Origin: Gnetum montanum
Lineage: Eukaryota > Streptophyta > Gnetopsida > Gnetales > Gnetaceae
Reading direction: 5' to 3'
NCBI GenBank assembly: GCA_015680685.1
Contig: MNCI01007937.1
Coordinates: 496,401 to 560,400 of the forward strand
DNA length: 64,000 nt
The translations under genes and the position numbers were made by a program. The notes under the pieces are model-generated. The model searched no databases. It was not told the origin of the DNA and saw only the letters and a list, made by a program, of their open reading frames with translations. Shown in pieces: positions 1-11,509 of the stretch; positions within the stretch are counted from its first letter, which is position 1; every line of letters begins with the position of its first letter.

Positions 1-682
1 ATTATATTCTTGATCTGAAGACATATCTTCTTCAGAACTTGATAGAGAAGAAGTATCACTAGATCCATTGCTAGAAGATTTACTCGCATAGTGAACACTA
101 GATAACTCATCATCAGATTCAATATCAAGAAAGTTGGACATAATAAGGTCACTTTCATCCTCATCTTCTACTAACTTAGTGTCTTGATGTTTATGCTTCC
201 TCTTTTGCCTTTCTTCCTTGATATTTACTCTTGCCAAAGCTTTTTCAAGCTTCACTATTTTGTTAGACATATCTCTCATTAATTGTCCTTTTTCAGATTC
301 TACTCTTTCATATTCTTGCTCTTTGTTAACATGAGATGGACCTGGTAAAGCTTTAAATTGAGCTAAATCTTGCATAGGAATCATAAGTCTTTCTTCTCTT
401 CTTTGAATTGCAATATTTTCTTCAGGATTCAAGTTCAACTATTTTTCTAACTGTATAGCTTCACCAAAGTAGTCATTTAGCGTAGTTAAGTTTGGAGTTC
501 TCCTTAACCAAATTGAAATGTTGGGGTTGACAGCCTTAAGATAAGTTTCTTTGAGCATTTCTTCTGATGGCCTATACTTTCTTTGAAAGAGTCCACAAAT
601 TCGTTGAAACTTGATATTAAAATCTCTAATTGATTCTTTAACTCCTTACCTAGCTTGTACTAGCCCACAGTATAGATATTGT
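1..682 (-). pseudogene. C-terminal part of gag of older Ty3 element F, split by element A
   Basis: Read on the minus strand, this is the continuation of the gag frame found at 19111-19664. Joining the two flanks and counting the 5-bp target duplication once restores an uninterrupted frame through NQLDQQ and YLYCGLVQAR. The downstream part reads ESIRDFNIKFQR and then a charged C-terminal region rich in Lys, Glu and Ser. The visible stops (for example VQAR-stop-GVKES) are single C-to-T changes. The capsid-type gag domain is recognised by its pattern (WY.NLP, F..QF). I cannot place the element in a named lineage. It is the host into which element A inserted and is therefore older than A. Confidence 0.7.
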
Positions 683-2034
683 TGAAACACCACAAAAATC
701 TAAGCTTAGTACTTCCCTGGGACCCACAGACGACCACGGCGACATCTAGTATCAAACATGGCAACTTCGAAGCTCAAGATACTTGGTTTTCACTAAGTGT
801 GCAATGTACACGCCTAGTGTACACGCCCAACACTGACGTGTACACCCAGCATGGCATTCTAAAGACGACACGGAAACAGCACTCCAGAGTAAGACTTGGT
901 ATAAGGCATCAACTCATAGGAACAAAGCAATTAGCAAGCGACATCACGGGCTCCAGAAGGATGAATTTTGGTCTCGACATCATGTACTTAGGAGTTCATA
1001 CACGGGGCATGTGCATCCTGCATGCCCAGCGTAGACGCTCAATGTAGACGCTCAGTGTAGACGCCTAGCATGTACATCCTGCACGCCCAGCATAGACATT
1101 CAGCGTATATGCCCAATGTATACGCCCAGCATGGACAATGTCTACGCCTAGTATACCGATCAAAGCTCTCTAGAACCGCGTCAGATCAAGGCCAACTAAG
1201 CTGAACATCCACAGGCAACATTCTCGTGACATCCGAATGCAAATCCGAGCGTCAAATGACTTCTTTTGTTCCAGCCAAATTTGTACGCCGAGTTCACATG
1301 CCCAGCGTGTATATGCTAGCGTATAGCACGCTGTATACTTGTAAAATTTCATTCTTATGCACTCAGTCAACGCGCCACTTGTCACCCGACCCGAGAGTCC
1401 AACACTCTGCAGCCAATCATTCCCCTTCAAATCCGAGTCTAATGTCTAAACCCGTATAAAAGCCCCGATTTTTAACCAGGTCAAGGTTTAAAAAATTGAA
1501 CACATCTTGGCAAACATCAAGGCAGACCAAACTAAGTAAATTGCGAACCCTACATCCTATACGCTGGACCTCAACCCTGCAAGCTGAACATACAGCCTCT
1601 ACGCTATGCCTACAGTCCGAACCAGCACGTTGCCAAACCCTCGCATTCACCGGGGCTCTTCGTCTGCCTTGTGTCACATCCACAACTACGTTAAAACCGG
1701 TGCATTGTAACTTCCATTATGCAATGACATTACCACATTTTTGCTAAGATTTGTTACAGTTTTATCGTCCATTATTGTATGCTCATCGTTTACATTCTTG
1801 TATGTTTACACTCAGTTTTATATTAGTTACGATGTTTACATATAACCTGGCATATAATATATCAGTATACGCTCGGGGAAATCCTTGTCTAATCCGTGTG
1901 CAGACCACTCGAGGTGCTCTGCCTTCGTTAATTCCAACTTGCCCTCAAGCAAAGGTAGGATCTTCTGTGCTTGTTCGAGGATCTCCTGGTCTCTGTTTCG
2001 TTCCAGCCAAAGACCGATGAAATCGGGCGGTATA
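683..2034 (+). repeat. 5' LTR of element A
   Basis: It matches 17714-19105 over its whole length. It starts TGAAACACC and ends GGTATA, where the 3' LTR has GGTACA, so the terminal CA has decayed to TA. A TATA box (TATAAAA, 1454-1460) lies in the shared sequence CGTATAAAAGCCCCG. The U3 part (about 800-1160) is filled with degenerate words of the type TACGCCCAGCGT and GTAGACGCTCA. It has no coding content of its own; the small ORFs across it are chance. Confidence 0.93.
1454..1460 (+). promoter_or_regulatory. TATA box of element A 5' LTR
   Basis: TATAAAA, conserved at the same place in the 3' LTR (18526-18532), just upstream of an AAGCCCCG block kept in both LTRs. It is the likely Pol II promoter of the genomic RNA. 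Confidence 0.6.
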
Positions 2035-2039
2035 GAAAA

Positions 2040-2057
2040 TGGCGCTAGAAGGAGGGC
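2040..2057 (+). other. Candidate primer-binding site of element A
   Basis: TGGCGCTAGAAGGAGGGC starts 5 bp after the 5' LTR end. The position and the opening TGGCGC are typical of plant Ty3 primer-binding sites. I have not matched it to a specific tRNA. Confidence 0.5.
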
Positions 2058-2084
2058 CTAAAACTGCTTAAACTTATTATGATC

Positions 2085-2930
2085 TCATACCCTGATCCTC
2101 CCAGATTCATGTCGCATCGACACCAAACCCAACTCTAAAATTCCTGGATCTACACCCCGTTCTACAGAATTCCCAGCATCTACACGCTGCTCAATCTACG
2201 CTGTATGCTGTAGACTTTGTCTACGTTGTTCAGCAGACCTCTACGCTATACGCCGTAGACTTTGCCTACACGCTGCCCAGTCTATGCTGTACGCTATAGG
2301 CTCTGTCTACATTGTTTAGCAAACCTCTACACTATATGTTGTAGACTCTATCTACGCTGCTCAGCCTACCTGTATGCCATAGACTCTATTTTCACACTGC
2401 CCAGTCTACGCTGTACGCTGTAGACTCTGTCTACGCTGCTCAGCCTACCTGTACACCATAGACTCTATCTGCACGCTGCCCAGTCTACGCTGTACACTGT
2501 AGGCTCTGTCTACGTTGTTCAGCAGACCTCTACCCTATACGCTATGGACTCTGTCTATGCTGCTTAGCCTACCTGTACGCCGTAGACTCTTTCTGCACGC
2601 TACCTAGTCTACGTTGTACACTATAGGCTCTGTCTACGTTGTTCAGCAGACCTCTACGCTATACACTGTAGACTCTGTCTACACTGCTCAGCCTACCTAT
2701 ACGTCGTAGACTCTGTCTACACGCTACCCAGTCTATGCTGTACATTGTAGACTCTATCTATGCTGCTCAGCCTACCTGTACACCGTAGACTCTATCTGCA
2801 TGCTGCCCAGTCTACGTTGTACGCTGTAGACTCTGTCTACACTGCTCAGCAACTTTGTACACTCTACGCTGTACGCTGCACGTTGTACGCTATACACTGC
2901 ATGCTGCAAAATTTAAGTATACGCTCTGAT
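2085..2930 (+). repeat. Tandem repeat of about 41 bp, in higher-order blocks, in the element A leader
   Basis: The untranslated leader is an array of degenerate units carrying CTCTGTCTACG, GCTCAGCCTACCTGTACG and CCGTAGA. The subtype CTACGTTGTTCAGCAGACC recurs at 2221, 2307, 2510 and 2634. Those spacings (86, 203 and 124 bp) are close to two, five and three units of 41 bp. The words are the TACGC/GTAGAC family also seen in the LTRs and around 11510-12250. Confidence 0.8.
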
Positions 2931-2984
2931 AAGTATACTAACTTCATATCCTTGCCACCGTCCCATACTCACTACAGTTTCATC

Positions 2985-5386
2985 ATGAACACTACGAACA
3001 CCAACGCTTCAACCAAGCCTTTCACGGATATCGTAGGCCCCATGGTCGTTCAACAACCCGTAGTATAACCAACGACGGGACCTCGCTGGTTGCTCAGACT
3101 GCAAGGAAGGGACCCATCATTTAACATTATACCCCAGGAGCAATACAATTTTATATGCATGAAAATACAAGTCGGCCTAGCCGTGGACCAAATTGAGATG
3201 GAGGTTAAAAGACAATACGAATTGTTTCACAGGGAAGGACATGAGTTCATCCCTTCACCATATGACATCATCCCTCTCCCAAAGCATTACTCTGAGCTTA
3301 TCTCTCAACTCCTACTACTAAAGAATCAACCTCTGGACCAGTCCGTGGCGAATCCTCAATTGGAAGAGGAGGATGACTTCGTAGCTCAGTCCGAGCATGA
3401 AGATTCATACCACACCCTCAGCTCGCAAACTTATGCAAACCCGTCGTTTCACCCATTCACGGGTGAAACTATGTCCCTCCAGCCATTCCAAATTACTCAA
3501 GCACATGTGCCTCAACAAGAGGCATCCACTCTCATCCCCACTCCTCCAACAATCGATGCTCAACTCAACACGCTTCCCCTTGCAATTCCTCTTGCGGCCA
3601 CAGTACCCCCGTTCTTACAAATACAACCTTCTCAAAATAATGTAGGAGTAACCTTTCCACCCTGAGTGATCAGGGTACTGCATGTGATACCGGCTTCTAC
3701 ATCCACTCACTACATACCGCGGATCCAAACCCAAGGAGCACCCCTTACAAATGTAACACAACAAGTTTAGGGTGTCCCTATACAAGGTGTGACCAGGTAA
3801 TGGGCTGCGATTGGTACTCAACCGCATCAACCCCCTCACTATATTGTACTGCCTCACATAATTTTACCCGCTAACATCCCACAATTACAACTACAATAAC
3901 AACAACAACCCTTTATCTACAATGTGCCACCCCTAGCACCAACCACTACAAATATTTCGCAAGTACAACCTCCAACTACACAACTTTCTTCCTTCCAACC
4001 CACTATCCAACAATCTACTTTGTATACTATACAACATCAACAACCCACTATCTCACCTAGTGCCCAAGACTATGCTGATGCCAAAAAGCTAATGCAGGAG
4101 TTAACTGACGAGGTCAAATGCCTCAAAACAGCCGTCGATGGGGAGCTTAAGGTAGTGGACTTCTATCACGATGACCTTATCAGTTCTTCAATTCCACCTC
4201 TGACGTTACCCAAGGGTGCATCCTTACCCACGCTGACTAAATACAATGGGGAGACAGACCCCAATGCTCACCTTATAACATTTAGATTAGAGTGCGCGCT
4301 ACTTCAGGCGTGGCCACATGCCATTCTACGAGTGTTCCCCATGTCCCTCACAGGGAGGGCACTTGATTGGTATCGGGCCTTGCCCCGAAACTCAATATCC
4401 TCCCTAGAAGATTTGATACACTAATTCGTTACCAGGTTCAAGTATAGCTTGAAGCATGAAGCAACACTTTACAGCCTCATACAGGTCAAGCAAGCATCGC
4501 TTGAACCTGTCCAAAAATTCATCCAACGGTGGAGTGCAGCCCTCAACGAGCTCCACGAGCCTATCCCAGAGACATACCTCCTCACCATCCTAAAAGGGGC
4601 TGTCAATGATTTTGTCAAGTCCAAACTATATTATCTCAATGCACGCACTCTTAGTCAAGCATTTGTACAAATCAAGAACATAGAGGAGGCCGCCCAAAAT
4701 AGCCACGACCCTGCATATTCAGCCTTTAAGAATCAACACAGTAAGAAAGACAAAGAAAAGGCTAAAACAACTATAGCGGCAGTAGCAAAAACACAACAAG
4801 TGAATGTGGCACAACAAAGCAAACTGCCCGTTGCCCCTGCCAATTACGCTAAACCTGCTCCTGCAACCACACCTGAATCATCCGCATCACAAAACCCTAC
4901 ACCAAGTCATACGAGAAACTTCGAGAGGAAGAACCCCTCTCAATATACGTAGTTGCCCATCAAACCATCGCAACTATTTGACCAACTCTTGAAGGCCGGA
5001 TTGATGAAACATAAATAGTTATTCCTCGCGGTGATCCAAAGACATGATCGGTTCTGTCAATTGGTTCGAAACCCAAGCCTGGCAACTCCAGATGAGCCCC
5101 CGGTTCCAAAAGGCTTTAGAATGGATCGTTTTGTGATTATCATCAATGTAATGGGCATGGCACTAACTATTGTTTCACCTTAAAACAAGATATCCAACAG
5201 ATGATCCACGGAGGTCAAATCACTTTTGATGAAGCCAACTCGGTCCAATCACAAAACCAGGCCATGGGCATATATAAAGATCCTCTAAATACTAAAGAAG
5301 CACCGTACATAATCAACACCATATACTGCAATAACGAACTAGAAACACCTAGGATTAACACCGTCCACTCCGATCATAAGCAGTAA
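2985..5386 (+). pseudogene. gag of element A (capsid domain and zinc-knuckle-like motif)
   Basis: The likely start is the ATG at 2985 (MNTTNTNAST), after which the frame continues through a CAA-to-TAA stop at 3066. An N-terminal Pro/Gln-rich section has a frame break near 3666-3923. The Retrotrans_gag domain follows from about 4190: LTKYNGETDPNAH, LTGRALDWY, then FVTRF after a stop at 4422-4424, and LILKG-type C-terminal helices. In another frame, 5132-5173 encodes C-x2-H-x4-H-x4-C (CDYH...GHGTNYC), followed by LKQDIQQMI, as found at the end of Tat/Athila gag. Gag packages the genomic RNA and builds the virus-like particle. This copy is broken by at least four stops and two frame changes. Confidence 0.85.
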
Positions 5387-7195
5387 ATGCCGAAGAAACC
5401 ATTTGTGGTGCATATTCCTTCCACTATACATGCACCTGTGCCTCAACCATCATATTCCCCACAAAAACCTTATGTCATCCGAATACCCCCAACCATAGCG
5501 ATCTCTACCACAGCACCACCAAAATCATATGTAGTACATATGCCTCCCACCACTACTACCGCAAATACACAATCACCTCTTACTCAGCCTGCACCCTACG
5601 TAGTCTGAATACCACCTGCGATCACAACTACTGAGGTACAACCTCCAGCTAGATCAACCCCATATGTTGTCAGGATACCCAAACAGCCTGATGACAACTA
5701 ATCATCCACTCCGCAAGCACAAAACAAACCGACCCCCTATGTCATCAGGATTCCCAGCCAGCCTGACACTCAACCACATTCAACCATCCAACCGCAACCC
5801 CGCCCCACTCCATACATTATACAGATTCCAAAGCAACTCGAGGTTTCGAAACCAACAGCACCCCCATGCCACACACGAGAATGCCTTGCAGACAAGCTTA
5901 CACGGGAATGCTTGGAGAAGGAACGCCAACAACTAGCCTTAGGACCTCCCAAACCTACCCCACTAAGTGCAATACCCATGACATCATCTAACAATAAACC
6001 AAACACAAGCCACGAGGGTGAATCATCCAGAGAGTATAATAAGTCTAACTCAACTGCTGCGGATAAAAGTGATAAACCAACTACGCATGAAATAAAACTG
6101 TTGGGCCCAATGGATCAAATAACTGTCGAAAAAAATACGCCAAACAGTAAAGATTTAGCAACAGCTTTAACACAAGTCATGCATGCGCTCAAACAAAAAA
6201 ACACTTCATTAAGCTTATACGACCTAGTGTTAGCCTCTCAAACCCATCGTGAAGCCTTAGTGCGCATGTTGACATCCATCCCAATAAGCGAAGACCTACC
6301 TCCAAATGGACCTTCAATTCATGCGGTATTGTATTCACCTCAAGGATCAACTCCTAAGCCACTAAGTTTCCACAATGACAACATCAAAATGGATGAAAAA
6401 ACGAGAGTAGTGACAACCGCACCTATGTTCATAACGATATGAATAAATCAATTCAAGATACATAGAGTGCATGTAGATGATGGAGCCGCTACAAACGTAG
6501 TACCTTATCCCATTGTCGAACAATTAGGACTTATGGTGCTAATTAGACCAACCACGATCACGTGTTTAAAATCGTTCAATGGATCGCGCATAGTAGTCAA
6601 AGGCACCATGACTTTGGATTTTATAGCGGGGGATCAATTCCCCACATCTGTCGACTTTGTGGTCATCGATGAAATGCCAGGGTTCAATTTAATATTGGGA
6701 AGGCCCTGGTTAGCCCAACTGAGAGCCGTCTCTTCCCCCATACACCAAGAGATTCACCTACCTTATAAAGGTGGTGAAATCATTATACACGGGGAGACGG
6801 CTACACCTACCATCTCATCATACACAGATACATATCAAGGTTCAGAGGTTAAGCTCGAAAAGCCTAAACAAGATGACATAAGTGAACAACAAAACTGCAC
6901 GCAACTAGCAAGAAAAAATCCCTTAAACGCAAAGAAAAATTTACCCAACACAGAAATACTCGAACCTGAAATTGCACATACACCTCCTAACCTAGAAACT
7001 ACAACAAACGTAGAGACTACAGTACATGCAGAAACACCCGAAAGCACCAACGCGAGAACTGTTCTATCAAACATCCCTTGGGCAGAATTACCATTCAACA
7101 TGATCAGCGAAGGGGATGTTGAATATAGAATCATACCCGTTAACGCTACTCCTAATGTTAAAATGAAAAAAATTAAAAAATTACTAAGCCATTAA
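5387..7195 (+). pseudogene. Pro-rich linker and aspartic protease of element A
   Basis: From 5387 to about 5850 the protein is a run of near-identical repeats with core PYVVxIP or PYVIRIP, seen at least seven times and separated by Pro/Thr-rich spacers. The protease follows in the frame of 5912-6442, continuing at 6467 after a TGA at 6440-6442. It has the catalytic motif VDDGAATNVVP, the flap region, and the closing ILGRPWL before the second strand pair. DDGA in place of DSGA is usual for plant Tat and Athila proteases. The ORF ends in a Lys-rich tail (KKIKKLLSH). In intact elements this enzyme cuts the Gag-Pol polyprotein; here the chain to RT is interrupted by about 5.5 kb. Confidence 0.82.
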
Positions 7196-7410
7196 ATGAC
7201 ATTCAAGTCCGAAACGATGTTAAACTACCTTCACAGTCCGGAATGACGTTAAACTACCATGTCCGCAACAACCTAAAACTAGCCACAATCAAAAATAGTC
7301 GGTCTATCTAGAAATCCACCCGTGTTACTTAAAAATTCCCTTGTTTACGCATGGCCCGAAATGGCCTTAAACTAGTGCATGCCGCCCGAAAGGGCCTTAA
7401 ACTAAACCAC
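7196..7410 (+). repeat. TAAACT tandem repeats, left array
   Basis: About five degenerate units of the type GTCCGRMATGACGTTAAACTACC and GCCCGAAATGGCCTTAAACT lie directly after the protease stop. The same family recurs at 12579-12700 and 16280-16625. Confidence 0.7.
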
Positions 7411-7775
7411 TCGCTTACACTTTGTCTTTCTCGCAAACTCAAGTTCATAGTTCAAATTTACACTTGCGTTGTCATGTTATCAATTACAGTTTTTCTTCAC
7501 GTTTTCCTTTTCACAATTATCCTTTGCTTATAATTACATTCCTACTTGCATTCCCGCTTTGTGCATTACACTTAAACAACAAAACAAATTAAAACATTTT
7601 ACATTACCGCATTGTGTTTACATTTAGACTCAAAATCCACAACAAAAATTATGTAGAAATATGTACACAATTAGACAAGTACAACAGTTAATTGATTCCA
7701 TTCACCAACTCAAAGAAAAATATTCGATTTACAATTCATGTTAACATATGAGCCGGGATTGTTTTAAGGTCAAAA
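7411..7775. other. AT-rich spacer, 3' flank of the antisense gene
   Basis: No coding signal on either strand. It lies just beyond the stop codon of the minus-strand gene and would hold its 3' UTR and polyadenylation signals. Confidence 0.5.
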
Positions 7776-7972
7776 TTAAACATCAGGGATGGGAGGGTTG
7801 TCCCCTTCAGACCCGCCGGCACCGTGGGTCCCCGCTCCACTGGGTCCACCTTCTTCAACATCGTCGTCACCTCGACCCTATAAAAGGTAAAAGAAACAAT
7901 CAACACCAAAAGAAAAGGAGAAGATCCCAAACATTATTCAACCAACAGAATTAATAACAACAAAATGATTAC

Positions 7973-8757
7973 CGTAGGAGACCCCCCTAAACTGAATTCC
8001 AACCGACGGAGAATTTCTTCCTCTAAGACGCTAGCCTAGTCAGTCCCATCGAGGCCCAGATCGACATCCACCAAGGCCTTCCCCTTGTCAACCACTGACC
8101 ATGTGGGACATTTCAAGGGAAATTCACCCACAGAGACCTCCCCAGAAGTAGTCGTAATTACTCTTGTGGGAAATTCCATCTCAACAGTGGTATTCTTAGC
8201 AAAGGTATCGAATACAGAACGTAGACCCAGACCCTCTACGAACATTTCAAGCTGACGTTTTTCTATGGATACTTCCTTCAATGATTTCTTATAATGATGC
8301 TTGTGGTTCTTCTCATCTTGACCCCACTTGAACACCTTGGAAGCGAAAGCCTTCCAATCCTGGCACTTGAGGTTTAATAGATCTATCTGGGCCTTACGCT
8401 CAGCTAGTTTCCGAGTCAGAGATGCATGGCGATTTAGCAGGTTCCAATATCTAGTATAAGTGATCTCGGAAGTTCGCCAAGAATGATCACCTGTTAGTCT
8501 GGCTGAGGCGAACTCATAATGAGCCTTGAGATCATCGTGTTCAATGGATAACTAGGAAACCTCTTTTTCCTTTGCCTGGATTTGCAACCACAGCTGTTCA
8601 ATGGAACGCCTACAGGTCCAAAGCAATTTGGCATTATGCACGAGACCATCCGCCACCTCGTCATACACCTGCCTCGGTATTTGTTCAACTTCTAGCGGTA
8701 GTGCGGGCAAGCTCTCAATACTAACAGTTTCAGACAAATCCCACTTCCGCTTAGCTC
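7973..8757 (-). pseudogene. Exon 7 of the antisense gene: coiled-coil region
   Basis: The exon encodes 261 codons, open but for TAG at 8552 and 8036. Starting GAKRKWDLSET, it continues as a long amphipathic stretch with heptad-like spacing (IEQLWLQIQAKEKEVS, LTRKLAERKAQIDLLNLKC, HHYKKSLKEVSIEKRQLEMF). It is preceded by acidic exon 5 (EEEEV, EELAED) and exon 6, and followed by a short Gly/Asp/Glu-rich last exon. A structural or self-association role is the natural inference. Confidence 0.55.
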
Positions 8758-9458
8758 CTACACATAAGAAAAGAACAGGCATTAGATCTTAGATGGCAAA
8801 AAAAAGAGTGTGAAACTCGAAGGCTGCAAAACACTTGAGACACCTGTACCTATTTCAGGGTGGGCTTGCTGAATGCATTCGACCACCTCGTCAACGATAC
8901 TGGTCACGAAGTCCATCTTACTCGGCATCTCGATACAAGTAAATGGTTCATAAGTACGAGATGGACGAGCCTCCGTGGTCATTTCAGGGGGAGCAACTTT
9001 CATGGGCACTTCCAACCGCATCGTAGGAATCGTCCTTTCTTCGTCTGGAAGTGATAAAAACATAAAGTTAAAACCACATAATGAAAATAATGATTCACAA
9101 GCCAACGCAATAAAGCAAAAGGGAATATACCATGTTCTATGTTCCCTTCCCAGTCTGGAGGGTCACCAAGGTCCAATCTCCCCTTAAGGAAACTACTGAA
9201 CATTTCATCAACACCATCCCAGTCATCGACCAGTTCTGTCTCCGTGGTGTCTTCCGCCAGCTCTTCCTTCACTTCCACCTAATCTTTGCCGACCTCTTCC
9301 TCCTCAATTATTAAGTCCGTCGGGACCTCCTCCTCCTCAACAATGGTTTCTAGCTCCTGTCTCCTCACTTCTCAAGTCAAGTCTGAAGACATTAGTTTCA
9401 TGTAAGCGGTCAAAACAAAAAAATGAATAAGACGAAAATGATAATACAATAAGTGTAC

Positions 9459-10518
9459 CAAGCTTATTCATCTCGAACAGGCATTTTGAATCGTATTCGC
9501 TTCACCCTTGGCTCTTCCGCAGTTGAGGCCACCTCTTTAGCACGTTCGCGCTTCTAAATCTTCAACTTTGCTTTCCCGATGATCTCTTTGATGACCCAAT
9601 TAGCTCTCTTTGTAATGTAGGGCACATTCTCCGGTTCCAACCCCACACTGTCACGTGTATGGATTGAAGTACCATATGACCCCTCTATTGTGATGGAAAC
9701 TGATTCATTAATCCCCTTGAGTGCACCTTGGGACTCAGCTACCTCGAACAAATGATTAATCCATGGGCGAGATAACTGAGTGCGATCCCACAAAACATAC
9801 TTATTGTCTGCACGAACCACTAGAAATTCGGCCAAGCGACGTAGATAACCTACGAAAAATGCAAAGGTAAAATGGGACTGCGCCTCAACATTTGAACGCA
9901 ATTGCACTATCTCCTTATGGAAACCCAACAACAAAAATTGGGCCCAACTATAGCTCATCCTGGTCTCTAAAATGGTTCGCATGATGCGCACAACCTCCAC
10001 CCCAAAACTCTTCACTTAAGACAGGGATTTAGGAAACACCCATGCCCTAAACAAGGGATATAATTCATTGACTTCCATCACCTTTAACATTCCCTACATA
10101 AGGAATCCTTTACAGCCCTTGGGAATCCCCAACCAATCTTCTAGCTCATGTACCACATGGAGCTCTTTCTGTGCCCTATCCAAAACCACATTCACGCCAT
10201 CTGCCGGGACACCAAAGAGGTCTGAAAAGAACTCGGCTGATAGATGGAAAACTATTTTAACACCCTTAATACGGGTGCTGTAATAGGTGACAGAGTTGTC
10301 AAACGAATCGACAATTCCAATCATTTCAACTATGGAAACATCAAGGCTTGGGGTTGTGAACAACTCCATGAGGCTGGCATCATCCAAACAACGGACAAGA
10401 GATGGTGGGGCACTGGTACGCAACCATCACTGCGCCTTACTAATCTCCCCAAACTTCATCGACAGGGTGCTCTAAGTCCGTCCTATTGTAACAGGGTCTC
10501 TGCCGGGGGGGACATTAA
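9459..10518 (-). pseudogene. Exon 4 of the antisense gene: plant-transposon-type accessory domain
   Basis: This single 1060-bp exon encodes about 350 residues with six in-frame stops (TAG 10472, TGA 10427, TAG 10094, TAA 10016, TAG 9554, TAA 9464). Notable blocks are FHLSAEFFSDLFGVP, LGIPKGCKGFLM, LYPLFRAWVFPKS, MSYSWAQFLLLGFHKEIVQL, FFVGYLRRLAEFLV and a basic C-terminus (KRIRFKMPVRDE). The pattern of an LFG(L)P motif, a GIPKGCKGF motif and a WA..L...L..E helix resembles the accessory ORF domain annotated as a putative plant transposon protein in databases. I recall that only loosely. No enzymatic motif is visible. Confidence 0.45.
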
Positions 10519-10608
10519 CTGTAAACACAATTTAAAACCATACACCAGTATGACCAACGTTGCAGCCGGATAAAAAGACGAAGGCGTCAAGTAATTATCA
10601 TGACCTAC

Positions 10609-11406
10609 CTTCAGTTGTGGGCTTCGAAGTGCCAAGACCCAAGTCAGTATCATGAGGGAAAATCGGTCCATTACGTGACCAATCCCTATGCAACCACCCT
10701 CGAGCTATGCATTGTGCAAACGCCCTGGAAAACCACTTATGGAAATGAACAATGTCACCCTTGGTCTGAGCTAATATAGCTTCGCGAAGGGTGGGACCTA
10801 CCATGAAAGTCTCCAAAGCGGTGTGAGCCAGTGCGAGCCCGTCATCATTAACGCATATCCCATCTTTGTCAACTTGGGGCCTGCAAAAGAACGGTCGTCA
10901 GAATAGGAATAAACACTAAACGCCAAAAATAGAAGTGACAAACTAAACAACCTTACCTCTCTACCCTATACATCGTGCCCGGAGGATTCTAAAATAGTGT
11001 GTGTGCACGCGTGGCCAAAAACAAAGTGTTATTAAGATAATGAGGCCCACGTGGCAACAAGTCCCATACGCGTGATAGTGGACAAGTAGATCTGGGCCCT
11101 CCAGAAGGACCCTCCTCAATCGCAAGCAGCCCCTCGTCAATGTCCACCATGAAAATCATGATGCCGTTTGCAAATCCTGGCAACATCGCTTTGAGCATGC
11201 TCCACGCCACTTGTTCACTCAAGTGTGGCCAAATCACTACCTTGAATTTGTCTAGGATAAAGGCAAGGAACTCACAGGCCCCTTCCCTGAACCATACCCC
11301 ATTGTTATCAACAGTCAGGTCAGGGGCAGGTTCGTCGGTATCAAGGGGCCCAAACCATGCCAGCACCCCGACCAGCTCAACTACTAAGAGAAAAGGCTCA
11401 GGATCC
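10609..11406 (-). pseudogene. Exons 2-3 of the antisense gene: FCP1/NIF-like domain without catalytic residues
   Basis: The order of motifs follows the FCP1 homology (HAD phosphatase) fold. FLLVVELVGVL stands where DLDGTL-type motif I belongs. FREGACEFLAFILDKFKVV then matches the RP...FL..L...F.V.IW helix-strand, followed by IWPHLSEQVAW at the IWSS/T motif, VWDLLPRGPHYLNNTLFLA at the LNNTL-DDSP motif, and NPPGTMY, which matches the usual NPP.T. Motif I Asp pair, motif II Ser/Thr and the late DD are all replaced. The fold looks kept but phosphatase activity is not expected. Exon 2 has a TAG at 10989-10991; exon 3 is open. The family call rests on motif order read by eye. Confidence 0.6.
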
Positions 11407-11509
11407 CTGCACATAACTAGAATGCCATGGTAAATCAACTATACACCAAAATGAAATAGAGAAACGAAATTCCACGTTGAAAACCAATATTCCCAAAAAA
11501 GTTGCTAAC

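Noticed and set aside
683-1047. 122-codon ORF at the start of the 5' LTR (and its partner at 17830)
   Set aside because: It begins at the target site, reads repeat words, and the frame is not conserved between the two LTRs.
2085-2930. CRISPR-like array
   Set aside because: Units are adjacent and degenerate with no unique spacers, and the host is a plant.
8494-9314. Plus-strand ORFs between 8601 and 9314 as real genes
   Set aside because: They are shadows of antisense exons 5-7; the minus strand has the consistent splice phases.
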